From positions 29,311,814-29,375,813 of the forward strand of contig CM019691.1 of NCBI GenBank assembly GCA_009760885.1: a stretch of DNA of 64,000 nucleotides, written 5' to 3'. Each line of letters opens with the position of its first letter. The stretch's first letter is position 1. The notes below the pieces were generated by a model that was not told the origin of the DNA, did not search any database, and worked only from the letters and a program-made list of their open reading frames with translations. This document shows, piece by piece, positions 54,345-64,000 of this stretch. A program made the translations under genes and the position numbers. The DNA comes from Achatina immaculata (taxonomy: Eukaryota; Mollusca; Gastropoda; Stylommatophora; Achatinidae).

Positions 54345-55330
54345 TCAGCTTTCCGAACCATTAAGGCTCATTGCTGTAGATAAAGTTCGCCTCCATTCCT
54401 CTCTATTCCTAATCTTCTGTCTCCAGTTGGTGACACAAATTTATTGTATATCCTCTTCTATGTTGTCTTTCCATTTCTGTCTTGGTCTACCCCTTGGTCT
54501 TGTTTCCCTCATCTCTTGTGCATATATAATTTTCGTTTTTTTGTTCTCTTCATTTCTTTCTACGTGGCCCAGCCAGCATAGTCTGTTCAGTTTCAGTACT
54601 TTTATAATTCGTTGGGATTTAAATAAGCTGTTCAGTTCAGTGTTCTTTCTAGCTCTCCATTCATCTACTGCTGGCATCTTTTGTGAGCCCAGAGAGTCTT
54701 CTCGGGATCATGTTCTCAAATATGTGCAATTGTTGTTCATCTTTCTTTGTTGTACTGCACATTTCAGATCCATACATGACAGCTGGTCTTATTATTTTGT
54801 TATTTTGGTGTTTTGGGACAGGATGTTGGATTTTAACAGGTGTTGCAAGGTGAAGTATATTTTATTCCATATCTGACTCTGCTTTTAGTTTCCTCGTTTA
54901 CTATGTTGCTTCTGTTGAAGTTTCTGCCAATATATTTGTATGTTTCTGCTTTCCTAATGATCATATCTCCAACATTTATATACTCTGGATCATTCTGCCT
55001 CTGGTCTCTTGTTATCTTCATATACTCTTATCTTGCTTAAAGGTCAAGCCCACTTTTAGTGCCACATATCTCAGGTGTATGCAGGTATTGACCACTTCTT
55101 GCGTAGTTTCCCCCTCCAGGTCGATGTCGTTAGCGTATCCTTGTATTTTAGCTTTCTCTTCTGTATTGCTTTCTTCTTTCACTTTTCTGATTAACTTTTA
55201 TAGTACTAGGATGAATAGCAATGGAGATAATGTATCAGCTTGTTTTAAATCAGTTCTTATATAGAAGGGTTTTGACTTCCTTCCTTTATATATTACTATA
55301 TTTTGTGCATCGTCCATGCATATTCTGGTC
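54345..55330 (-). mobile_element. LINE, minus strand, (GAA)n tail
   Basis: About 1 kb of an RTE-like RT C-terminus on minus. KITRDQRQNDPEYINVGD then AETYKYIGRNFNRSNIV (the YLGS-type block, 55021-54870), DEWRARKNTELN, LNRLCWLGHVERNEENKK and RETRPRGRPRQKWKDNI (54650-54470). The tail is TTCTTCTTCTTC on + at 54329-54347. Several stops and a frameshift; upstream RT boxes are absent. Confidence 0.8.
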
Positions 55331-55599
55331 AAATTGATTAATTCATTAGGTAACTTCAGATCCCTACGGCATGCAAATGTTACTAGGCAAAAACAGATAA
55401 CGGCAACAAAGAGTGAAAATAAAGAAAGTTCAGAAACTTAGTAAAATATATTTTAGTATCATCGACCTTGCGCTCTAGATAAGTTCATTGTGGTTGGATA
55501 ATCTCTTGTGTATACGCTTCAGAGCATGACGACCGATAACACCAGTTCTATGTTGATTTCTTAAGTGCCTTCAGGAGAACACTCATGTCTGGTTTCAGT

Positions 55600-56095
55600 T
55601 TACTCGCAGCTCTCTTTCTCTCTCATCCTCTCACTATCTCTCACTCTCACTTTCTCACTCTCTCTCGCACACTCTCTCACTCTCTCTCACTCCCACTTTC
55701 TCTCACACTCTCACTTTCTCTCACACTCTCACTCTCTCTTACTCTCTTTCTTTCACTCTCCCTCTCTCTCTCACTCACTCTATTGCTTTCACTCTCACTG
55801 TCCCTCTCTCTTTCTCTCTCACTCTTTCTTTCACTCACTCTGACTCAGTCGCTCACTCTCACTCTCTCTCCCTCTCACTCTCTCTCTCTCTTACTCTCTC
55901 ATTCACTCTCATTCACTCCTCTCACTCTCTCTCACTTTTCTCACTCTCTCTTACTCTTTCTCTCACTGTCACTCTCTCTTTCACGCACACTCTCACTGTA
56001 TCTCTCACTCTTACTCTCTCTCACTCTCTCACATTCTCTCATTCACTCACTCTCATTCTCTCTCACTCTGTCTCACCCTCTCTCTCTCTCTTTTT
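55600..56095. repeat. TCTCAC-rich low-complexity tract
   Basis: Nearly 500 bp of CTCTCTCAC/TCACTCTC words. Gives a 205-residue Ser/Leu/His frame on + that is low complexity and not a gene. Lies within the GPCR intron. Confidence 0.95.
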
Positions 56096-56099
56096 CTCT

Positions 56100-56620
56100 C
56101 TTACCGAATCAGAAGATAACATGTCACTCCTCGCAGTCTCTAAAGATTAGAAGCTTTTCTGTTTTATACACAGTATCCGACCTGCTGGTGACGCATACAT
56201 AGAGAGATTATCATACCTGATAATCACAACGAGGTAGAACAAACTCTTGGACGCAAGATAATTAGACACTGAACTTTCTCCCCAGCTAAAGCAGTGTCCT
56301 ATCAAAATATAAGAATAAACCAGGAACCCTTCTAGGGACTCCCGTAGATGTCTTAACATTTGACGCCCCTTGACGGACATTCTGGCACTAGAAATCAGAT
56401 TCTTCGATGCAGGTTCTGTTGATTTTTTTTGGGGGGGGGGGCGCGGGGGGAGGTGAAAGAGGAGAGTAGTATCCAGCTGGTGCATCGCCATCACTCTGAG
56501 GTCCCGGAAGGTTTCGGAAGGCCCGTACTGAATCAGATTAAAAGGGGGGGAGGGGATTTTTTTTTACTGCCTTACAAATTCTTTCACGGAAACCCAGCTT
56601 CAATGTATTCAGTATATCCA

Positions 56621-56671
<51 letters not shown>

Positions 56672-56994
56672 ATATCAGCCTTAATCATCATAAAGCAGAT
56701 TAATTATCAGCATTAATATCTCCTTTAATCATCATAACACAGACTGATTACACTGCGCAACAAAGATTTTGTTACTAGGGATACAACTTGTGAGTTATAT
56801 GAAATCGAACATGCTGGCTCCAAACTGGAGGTCAGAACTTGTCGCATCCAGATTTTAAGATATACACACATACGCATTTTAATACACACACTCTTACCTG
56901 AGCCACAACATATATGAATATTTTACTGAAATACTCGTACATTCATTTTAAAATAGAGAGACTTTCTTTCTCAACAGACAAATCAGAATTGTTA

Positions 56995-57031
<37 letters not shown>

Positions 57032-57500
57032 CTGATTTTTTTTTTGGGGGGGGGCGAGGCACATTATAATATATTTACATTATACTTTTTCAATACTTGT
57101 GTGATTATTATGCTGGGTTAGAGGATGGAGCTGAATCAAAATATTTGAGGCTTTGAGGTGGTTGCTTGATCGAAAAAAAGGCTGGGAAACACTGCGTTAG
57201 ACTGTCCATGAATTTATTTTCCTTGGTCTTCCCCTGCATCTCTTCCTCATTCGTTCATCACAAAGACAAAGCCTAAAATAGAAACATTCGGATGGTTTTT
57301 AACTTATTGTCATTTGATTCAAATGGGATTTGAGCGAATTAGCACTAACTTTAGAGGTTGTGGAAAAAAACCAACTTGAAAATCCTTCCCCTGGTCAAAG
57401 CTGATTAAGTAAAGTTCAGTGGAAAAACAGTTTCCAAGATTATAACATATAATTTAAAAAAACATAGTTCTGAGATTGTCCTTTACGGTTCCAGTATAAA
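56100..57500. other. intronic stretch with AT and G runs
   Basis: AT runs at 56621-56664 and 56998-57028, G-rich runs near 56431-56450 and 57046-57055. 57192-57260 is a short inverted piece resembling the family-2 LINE end. Nothing else recognised. Confidence 0.5.
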
Positions 57501-57506
57501 AAAAGG

Positions 57507-57665
57507 TAAAGGTAATCATGTCATGCCTTTTAGGCACATAGGGATATGGTGTTGGTGCCCATATTTTCCTTGACATGTCAGCACACTAGAGGGTGATATG
57601 GTCAGTATCACGCCTGGCCGCCTTTCCTTCCGCCAACTCCAGAAGAAGTCGGGTACCCATAGCAG
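57507..57665 (-). mobile_element. SINE family D, 3' half only, minus strand
   Basis: Matches 25684-25840: GGTAAAGGTAATCATGTCAT, GGCACATAGGGATATGGTG, GTCAGCACACTAGAGGGTG and TCACGCCTGGCCGCCTTTCC. The tRNA-like half is missing. Ends 74 bp before exon C. Confidence 0.8.
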
Positions 57666-57739
57666 AAATAAAGTCATATCTCCCTAGACGGTCTGTCGCT
57701 TTAAGCTACTAATTCTGTTCTCTGTTTTTCTCTCCACAG

Positions 57740-57828
57740 GGAATCGGCTCTGAAGATCGACAGCAAAGTTCAGAGGGGTTTGTTTATTTTCGCCGTTTCC
57801 AATTCTTGCATCAATCCAATTGTTTATG
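57740..57828 (+). CDS. GPCR exon C: extracellular loop 3 and TM7
   Basis: Acceptor TCTCCACAG, 89 bp, donor TATG|GTAAGT. The first base completes an Arg codon with exon B, then ESALKIDSKVQRGLFIFAVS followed by NSCINPIVYG. The NSxxNPIVY block is TM7 with the conserved NPxxY motif. The QRGLFIFAVSNSCxNPIVYG form is characteristic of the GnRH/AKH/corazonin/vasopressin-related receptors. Exit phase 1 after the Tyr codon, a common intron position in this family just after NPIVYG. The C-terminal tail exon was not identified in the remaining 6 kb. Alternative: a corazonin- or AKH-type rather than GnRH-type receptor. Confidence 0.87.
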
Positions 57829-58261
57829 GTAAGTTGTTCATGTTTCGTTCATCACATTGTGTGAAGTTTCTTGCTGCAGTCGATGATAGTGATAATGGTT
57901 GCAAAAAGTTATATGGTGGTAATAAGAGGAAATGAAATTGCGAAATGTTTTTTCCCCCCTCTTTGTTAAAAAACAGTAACTAAAGTTGTTCCCATGGAAA
58001 TGGTATGTAGGGATAAATTTGGTAGATCCCGGTTAGGGGTAAAGTCTGACTTTTATTCTAATTGTTTGAGCTAAAATACTTGACAGTGAAATTATCTTTT
58101 TATCGTTTTACTACGGATTACGAAGACTCTCACAAAGTGTCACCGTGTTCTTCTTTAAGGTCTCTGCCCATCACAAGTATATTTCTCTGTCTACTTTGTG
58201 TATTCTAGATATATAAATCCCAGCTTTTCGTGAATTGTTACTTGGCGCTTTTCGTACAGAA
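57829..58261. other. downstream intron start, unassigned
   Basis: Begins GTAAGTTG after exon C. No repeat or exon recognised. Confidence 0.5.
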
Positions 58262-58560
58262 GTGAAATGAACAGTTTCATGAGTCCTTACGTGAATATAT
58301 TTAGGATGAACAGTTTCACGAATTGTTACTTGGATTTGTCTAGGATGAACAGTTTCATGAGTCCTTACGTGGATATATTTAGGATGAACAGTTTCATGAA
58401 TTGTTACTTGGATTTGTCTAGGATGAACAGTTTCATGAATTGTTTTTTTTTATTTTCTAGTGCCTGCGTGGGCTCGCTAGATAACTTTACCACGTGTGTG
58501 GTGAGGGTTTGTAGATTGTTACTTGGATTTGTCTAGGATGAACAGTTTCATGAGTTGGTA
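58262..58560. repeat. 39-bp minisatellite with alternating unit types, about 6 units
   Basis: Type 1 ATGAACAGTTTCATGAGTCC plus TTACGTGGATATATTTAGG alternates with type 2 ATGAACAGTTTCATGAATTG plus TTACTTGGATTTGTCTAGG, forming a 78-bp higher-order unit. An unrelated ~90-bp segment interrupts the right end near 58445-58525. Confidence 0.9.
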
Positions 58561-58564
58561 CTTG

Positions 58565-58984
58565 AAGCTGAATGTGTAAATCTGGGATGAAGAATGTTTT
58601 CATGATTTCTTTCTGGGAAATACATCCATTTTTTATTGCATACAAACCAAGTGAACCTGATTCTATAAAATTCACCCTAATTTGTTGGTCTTGTCTGAAG
58701 CCGTAGGGACGGTTGTTTTAATTCATAAACTTGGATTATTTTGGTTCCTTCAATAATGATATTGCATTTGTCGTGCTTCGTCTAAGCTGGTATTATTTAC
58801 CTCCCTTTGGACGTTTCTCCTCCCGATTTGTCTCCATTTACCTCGAAGTCATCAGTTGTTTAAAATCAGTTTTTCATCAACCTCAGGTTCTATTATTGTT
58901 ATACTTTTAATGTGTTTCTGAAGCTGTCAGTAGTCGTTAGTTAATGGTAATTCATTCAAGCAATATGGTTGGTAGTTTTGCTTA
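58565..58984. other. unassigned stretch
   Basis: Ordinary T-rich sequence; nothing recognised. Confidence 0.5.
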
Positions 58985-59490
58985 TTGGTTTTGGTTATAG
59001 AAATAATAATTTTAAAAAAGGTGCACGCATGATACAACATATGCCCGTGAGACCTGGACACTCACTAGCTAAGACAACATATGCCCGTGATACCTGGACA
59101 CTTAACAAAACAGCTAAGAAACACATAAGTGCTTTTGAATGCAAATGCTATGGAAAAAGTTTTCAATATTATGGACAGAAAAGAGAAGAAATACATTCAT
59201 ACTACCAGAATATAATATTGAAAAATGTTGGCTAGTAAAGAAGATTAAGCAGAAGATTAAACAGAAAAGTATTTCGGACATATTAAACGTCATGACAGTT
59301 TGGAGAAGACAGTCTTGGAAGTGTACACAATGAGAAAAAGGAAAGAGAGGAAGACCAAGACGAAGATGGCAACAAGGCATTGTTGATGAATTGCCAATGA
59401 GTGAAGGACATCTTGCTTACAACAGAAAGACCTTCAAGAAAGCTGTTGGGGGTGGGGGGCAAAGGTCCACAAAGGAAATGCTAATGAATG
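58985..59490 (+). mobile_element. LINE 3' end, family 1 copy 7
   Basis: RDTWTLNKTAKKHISAFECK (about 59085-59145) and NIEKCWLVKKIKQK, HDSLEKTVLEVYT and KRKERKTKTKMAT are readable in shifting frames. The start carries a tandem duplication of ACAACATATGCCCGTGA (about 59035 and 59073). The tail is reduced to AATGAATGACAATGATGATGA. Confidence 0.8.
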
Positions 59491-59494
59491 ACAA

Positions 59495-59985
59495 TGATGA
59501 TGACATAATGATACAAATCCAAGACAAGATTCAGTATTTTAGTAATTAACTGCTGTATGACAGAAAGGAACGTTTATTGTATATAATTTCTACGTTTATT
59601 GTACATAATTTCTCACTAACTGTAATAATTTCTTTATATGAATAGACAGAGAAGACAGAATGATAGACATATAAATATATGTCATTTGATGGTTACCAAC
59701 TAAGAAATCACTGCCTAGGGCACTTTGTGGTGTCTCGTGAGGGCAGCGTCATCATTTCTCCACTTCCCATGATCTGCAACCAGCCCTGATATTGTGCCCC
59801 AGTTATCTTGTACGCTACTCGATTCTGCTTCTACAGTTCATCGCCAGGATTTTTTTTAGTCGGTCTATCTTTTCCTTTTCTTCAGGTGCTCATCTATGTT
59901 CCAGCAAATGTTACTGGAGTTTCTTCGGAGCATAAAACAACGTTAAAGTCACTTCTTTTTGTAACTGCTCACTCTTTCGTGTATT
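59495..59985. other. unassigned stretch
   Basis: TTTATTGTATATAATTTCTACG is nearly duplicated at 59572-59612. No gene. Confidence 0.5.
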
Positions 59986-59986
59986 T

Positions 59987-60226
59987 TTAACTCTTTCGCT
60001 CCAAAACAACAAAGGGAGGGTTGGAAACTCTTGCATATCATTTGGAATCAATGTTCAGAGTGATATTTAGGTAAAGGGCTAAATGAAAAGAAAAGTAGCA
60101 CATTTCTAACCCAACCAGTATTTGTAAACTGTAGAGTAATTTCCTTCCAGTTTCTTTCTACCAAAATTTCTCGTCCAAATTTATTCTGACAGAACATGGA
60201 AATTAACTCATGAGTGAATGATTTAA
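59987..60226. mobile_element. TTAA MITE, copy 3 (240 bp)
   Basis: Starts TTAACTCTTTCGCTCCAAAA and ends GAGTGAATGATTTAA. Internal AAAAGTAGCACATTTCTAAC, GTAATTTCCTTCCAGTTTC and TTTATTCTGACAGAACATGG match copies 1, 2 and 4. Confidence 0.7.
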
Positions 60227-61319
60227 CGAACTCTCCTTGACAGTTCTGCTGGTTTGTAAATACACTTCACCGTTCTGTATTACTGCCAGTTTTTTTTTTT
60301 TATTAGCACGAACTTCTTGCCAATACTGAAAATATCAAATTTTTTTGCATCCATTCTAAGGTATGTTTATTTTTTTCCTGCTGTGACATTTAGCAGCACT
60401 CGCTATCGGCTTATTAGACTTTCCGTCATCTGTAATTGCTTCACATAATCGTCAATATCTTGTGGAGAGATTTCTTGCATTCCTTTCTCCCAGTGTGATC
60501 ACCTACACTGATGTTTATAACGTACACTTTATTTTGCAACTGAAGCGATCTTTATTCGCCTTACTTCGCTCGCTGCTGAAGGAACTATTCTTCACTTTTG
60601 TACTTTATGCATCATTCATCTTCTTGAATACATCATTTATCTTCTCGTCTTTACTTTGTACAACATTCATCTTCTCGTAATTGCTTTGAACAACAGTGGT
60701 CTTCTCGTATTTACACATATACATTCTAATGGATAATTCTGGCATGATTTTCCTAAGCTTCAAGTTTTAATTTCCTTTCGTAACTAATTTCCACAATTTA
60801 AAAAAAAATTTTGCCTTTCTTAAGGTTCATCTTTCTACCTCTCTTTTCATTTCTTCATGCATTGACTTTTGCAATAAAAATGAAAGTTTGATACACATGT
60901 CTGTCCAAAACTCCGTTGCTTTGAAACATTTGAAATTATTTTTTCTCTCTTTGCTTCCATTTAGCTAGGATTCTTTGGGAAACATGAACCCATTTCTCCG
61001 AATATCTGCGTTGAAAATTAATTTTTCTGTCTGCATTATTTATGTCCGCTTTCTTTTTCCCCATCAGTCTTCCCTTTTTTTTTTTTGCCCGCTTTTATCC
61101 GTTTTGTTTTCCCCATTAATCTTTAGCTTTTCTTCCGCTGTTGTGTGTTTTAGCGTCTCAGTTCACAGATTCGTATGTTTTCTGTCTTACCCAGTTAGTT
61201 TATGTTGCACATTCCTGTTCGCTTTTTTGACTGTTCAGTAAATGAACTATAATTCTTAAACAAGATTTATAATTCGATCTTGCATCAGATCAGTTTCTTT
61301 TTTTTTTCTTAAACTGTCG
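60227..61319. other. unassigned stretch
   Basis: T-rich; 60610-60715 has about three loose repeats of CATTCATCTTCTCGT / ACTTTGTACAAC type. Frames at 60462 and 60975 are hydrophobic from T-richness only. Confidence 0.5.
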
Positions 61320-61440
61320 CTCATTCATTCATTCATTCATTTGCATGTCCCTTGCGGAACTTTTGCCTCCCAAACAGCACTCCTGTAGGCCTCTCGGTTG
61401 TGAGCAGGATGGCCTGCTGCTGCTGCGTCCATTTAACTGT
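61320..61440 (-). mobile_element. LINE 3' end, family 1 copy 8
   Basis: (ATTC)n at 61323-61341 followed by the inverse of GGGACATGCAAATG, then GTTCCGCAAGG and GCCATCCTGCTC. Only about 120 bp long, duplicated CCATTTAAC at its end. Confidence 0.8.
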
Positions 61441-61816
61441 CCATTTAACCCAAACAACTGTCGCTACTCATGTCATTAAATTCTGCTAATTTATAGTATA
61501 GTTGTAGTTGTAGTTTCCGAAATTTTATGGCTGTTGTTATTATTACACGTTTATCATTAATTAGACCCAACGTTTAACAACAGCCAGTATTGAAAGAAAA
61601 TATAACAAGGAACAATTATGTCGCACTACAATGTAATTTATTAGACATGAAGGGAAAAAAAATCCTATTCTTGCTTGATTCGTCAAAAAATTACAGTAGA
61701 TTTAAATAGTTTCTATTTCCCAAATCAGATAACACTGTCAGTTAAGCTAGTCTTAATTCATCCAGGTTCATGAATTAAGTTAAGTTCTTAACTTGATTCT
61801 AAGTCACAAACGCATC
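61441..61816. other. unassigned stretch
   Basis: AT-rich; nothing recognised. Confidence 0.5.
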
Positions 61817-62054
61817 TTAACTCTTTTGCTCCAGAACACCACAGGCAGTTTTGCTGGATTTTGCACACCTTTGCACGTCAATGCTCAGAGAGATATTTAG
61901 TTTTGTTTTTTTTAAATGAAAAGTAACACATTTCTAGCCCAATCTACATTTTTAAATTACAGAGTAATTTCCTTCAAGTTTCTTTCTATTAAAATTTCCT
62001 GGCAGAATTTATTCTGGCACAGCATGGAAAATAACTGAGGCGTGAAAGAGTTAA
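61817..62054. mobile_element. TTAA MITE, copy 4 (238 bp)
   Basis: Starts TTAACTCTTTTGCTCCAGAA and ends GAGGCGTGAAAGAGTTAA; both TTAA are intact and the 15-bp inverted repeat is nearly perfect. Best example of the family. Confidence 0.75.
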
Positions 62055-62264
62055 AAAGCTACCACTGATCTCTGTTCTCTTTAACTGTACAGGATTGTGA
62101 TAACATACCATAGATCTCTGTGAATATAGTCATTCTCTTGAACTCTACGGGACTGTGATAACATAGCACTGATCAGGTGATTAATACCAGGAGACCTGGA
62201 CAGTTGGCTGAGCTTTCTCTGTGACCGCGCTCCCCATCCTGATCTTCTTCCTTTTCTACTTCTT

Positions 62265-62905
62265 CTTCTTCTACGTACGCTTCATTGACGATAATGCGTG
62301 GTGCTCTGATTTTTGCGATGCGCCTTTTGGCTGAGTACCTCCAACTTCAGCATCTTTCCTTGCTAGGGCAGACCTTGGTCTTGCTCGGACTGCCATGAAG
62401 ACAGTGGTGGAGGCTGGCCTGGCCATAACTTTGTTTTCCAGCTTCTGGTGGCTGTACTTAAGCCTCTTCTCCACTTCAGATCCAGCGTGCAACACTGGCT
62501 GGCCAGACGGCTTTGAGACAATTCACAGAGATGCTCCGACTTTGGGATAAGGAATGCGATGAGTGCTTCAACGATATCCATTCCCCACCACCTACAGTCT
62601 GCTGGCTCTGTTTTGTTTACCTCATTCTGATAGCCACTGTTGTAAAGACCCATAGGCTTGTCACGTCCTGGATTCATTGGTTTCACCTCATATTTTCCTC
62701 ATTCCTGCAGGTGATCTACATGTCCCTATTCGTCCACCAACCTGACATTACATTTTACAAAAATAACAGTTATTAGTGTTGATTGCTACAAGTTTCTGGG
62801 CTACAGAAGGTCAGAGTTTTTAAGCAACCAGATCTATGTTCCCTGCCTCACGAAGACTATGTTAAGATAAGTATGTTCACACAGCTGTTCCCAAGGGATA
62901 TCCTG
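62265..62905 (-). mobile_element. dispersed repeat family R, copy 3
   Basis: Minus-strand copy of the R repeat (29090-29715). On minus: KPMNPGRDKPMGLYNSGYQ and NKTEPADCRWWGMDIVEALI parallel the other copies at the peptide level. Tail (GAA)n, seen as TTCTTCTTCTTC at 62263-62272. About 80% similar by eye. Confidence 0.65.
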
Positions 62906-63360
62906 ATCTACAAAGCGTATGCCAGTAAAGTAGATAATATCAGATATGAACATTTGAAAACAAAGCAAGATGTAACAAAGACAGAGAACAAAAATTCGTT
63001 AAAGAATATCTGAGACAAGAACTGTTACAGATCAGTGGACGAAGCAAACGTTTAAGTGCAGTATGGTCAGCGTATTCGCTAAGTGACCTGTCCCATAATA
63101 TTTGGAGCAAACCACCCACCCCCAACCTAAAAAATCAAAGCATGTCCTGCCATGTTTTAAATGTCATGTCATGAATCATTTTAAAAAAAATGTTTCATAA
63201 AAAAAATCCAAGACATTAAAAACACATTTTTAGTTTCAGCAAAAATTGTTTTCAAAGTAAATTAGTTCTCATCTGTCCTGACACATTATATGCAGCCGAG
63301 AAAAAAGTACAAATTCGTGTAGTGAGGTAATCACCAGAATATCATTTCTCTTGAAATATT
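62906..63360. other. unassigned stretch
   Basis: Nothing recognised. Confidence 0.5.
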
Positions 63361-63419
63361 CTTTCTTTTTTTCCCTTCTTTCTTTCTTTCTTTCTTTCTT
63401 TCCTTCTTTCTTTCTTTCT
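63361..63419. repeat. (CTTT)n microsatellite
   Basis: TTTCTTTCTTTC run, about 60 bp. Confidence 0.95.
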
Positions 63420-63763
63420 GTGGTGACCGATGGTGCGTTAGTTAATAAATAGGCCTCCTGGAATGATATGTCTGAAACATAAATTATGACGGTCAAATAA
63501 CAGCATATATTTGGAGGTTCTATTATTGATACTCGTTACAGTTTGTGAAACTCTTTAATTAATCATCAGTACAGTCTGGGTCGTGCTATTACTGATGTTC
63601 ACAACAGTTTTCTTATATATGTATATGTTTGTATAAATTATATAAAACATACACAAAGCAACTGTAGCACATATTACTAATGTTCAGTGCATTGTGGGAA
63701 GCTCTATTGTAGATAAATATTAGCTAAATAGAGCCCACTGAACACGAGCAAGCCCACGTGAAC

Positions 63764-64000
63764 ATGCCTGTGTTTACGGAGACTTTAAAGACACACATAA
63801 ACTCAGCTGGAGATTCCACAGATAAACGGTGGCAGCCCATCGCGTGTAAACATGAAAGCAGAATTAGGCGAAGTTGCATGAAGACGAGCAGAATTCTCGG
63901 CTACGAGCGATGTTTGATATTTATTAGGAGAATGAGGAAACCCACACAACATGGCTGTATCACTTTGGTCTGCTCCTGTTCTGTGGAAAAGACCCGTTTT
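63764..64000 (+). CDS. open frame running off the window end (uncertain)
   Basis: From an ATG at 63764 the frame stays open for 79 codons to the window edge (MPVFTETLKTHINSAGDS, ...). Composition is not low complexity and it lies downstream of the receptor on the same strand, so it could be a partial exon. I see no receptor-tail motif, signal peptide or splice acceptor that decides it. It may be chance. Confidence 0.2.
   Translation, partial: MPVFTETLKTHINSAGDSTDKRWQPIACKHESRIRRSCMKTSRILGYERCLIFIRRMRKPTQHGCITLVCSCSVEKTRF

Larger units (their letters stand above)
52028..57739 (+). other. GPCR intron B-C (5712 bp)
   Basis: Starts GTAGGT and ends TCTCCACAG. Filled with a CAT/CAC tract, AT microsatellites, two plus-strand SINEs, two minus LINEs, a large TCTCAC-rich tract and a SINE 3' end 74 bp before exon C. 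Confidence 0.75.

Noticed and set aside
55565..56202. 205-residue and 92-residue Ser/Leu/His frames
   Set aside because: Low-complexity TCTCAC tract inside the receptor intron; no coding bias.

Overview
This is an animal nuclear DNA window, almost entirely intergenic or intronic, AT-rich and dense in repeats. The only host gene I can support is a class A GPCR on the + strand. Three exons (49107-49226, 51964-52027, 57740-57828) have consensus splice sites and compatible phases. Together they encode the end of intracellular loop 3, TM6, extracellular loop 3 and TM7 of a receptor of the GnRH/AKH/corazonin type. Its sequence style, together with tRNA-derived SINEs, RTE-like LINEs and minisatellite-bearing elements, suggests a mollusc, perhaps a gastropod; this is inference. 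Exons for TM1-TM5 and the C-terminal tail were not found.

The rest is a layered set of mobile-element remnants and tandem arrays. (1) Non-LTR retrotransposon 3' ends of at least four families. One family ending in (ATGA)n has eight copies; another ends in GAT- or TTGA-type tails; one piece (21395-22440) still shows RT motifs. (2) tRNA-derived SINEs, one complete with 14-bp target-site duplications, one with a tandemly amplified B-box, and a head-to-head palindrome. (3) A decayed mariner (11906-12785). (4) A ~237-bp MITE family with TTAA ends (four copies). (5) Two copies of a ~400-bp element with ~55-60-bp inverted repeats, 10- and 14-bp target-site duplications and a degenerate hammerhead-like core, possibly Penelope-related. 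(6) A family carrying an expandable ~33-bp internal minisatellite (four copies), resembling bivalve pearl/Helentron elements. (7) A 1.5-kb insertion with a (GAA)n tail and 12-bp target-site duplication inside a LINE. (8) A 2.2-kb tandem duplication (28036-32431), about 99.5% identical.

At least sixteen minisatellite arrays (units 23-54 bp, about 5-6 kb in all) produce most of the long spurious reading frames. Layout: 1-11 kb arrays and LINE ends; 11-13 kb mariner; 13-27 kb LINE/SINE debris; 27-33 kb Helitron-like pieces and the tandem duplication; 33-45 kb inverted-repeat element, MITE and arrays; 45-48 kb nested retroelement; 49-58 kb the GPCR exons; 58-64 kb more LINE/MITE debris. All calls come from reading the sequence; no database search was run.
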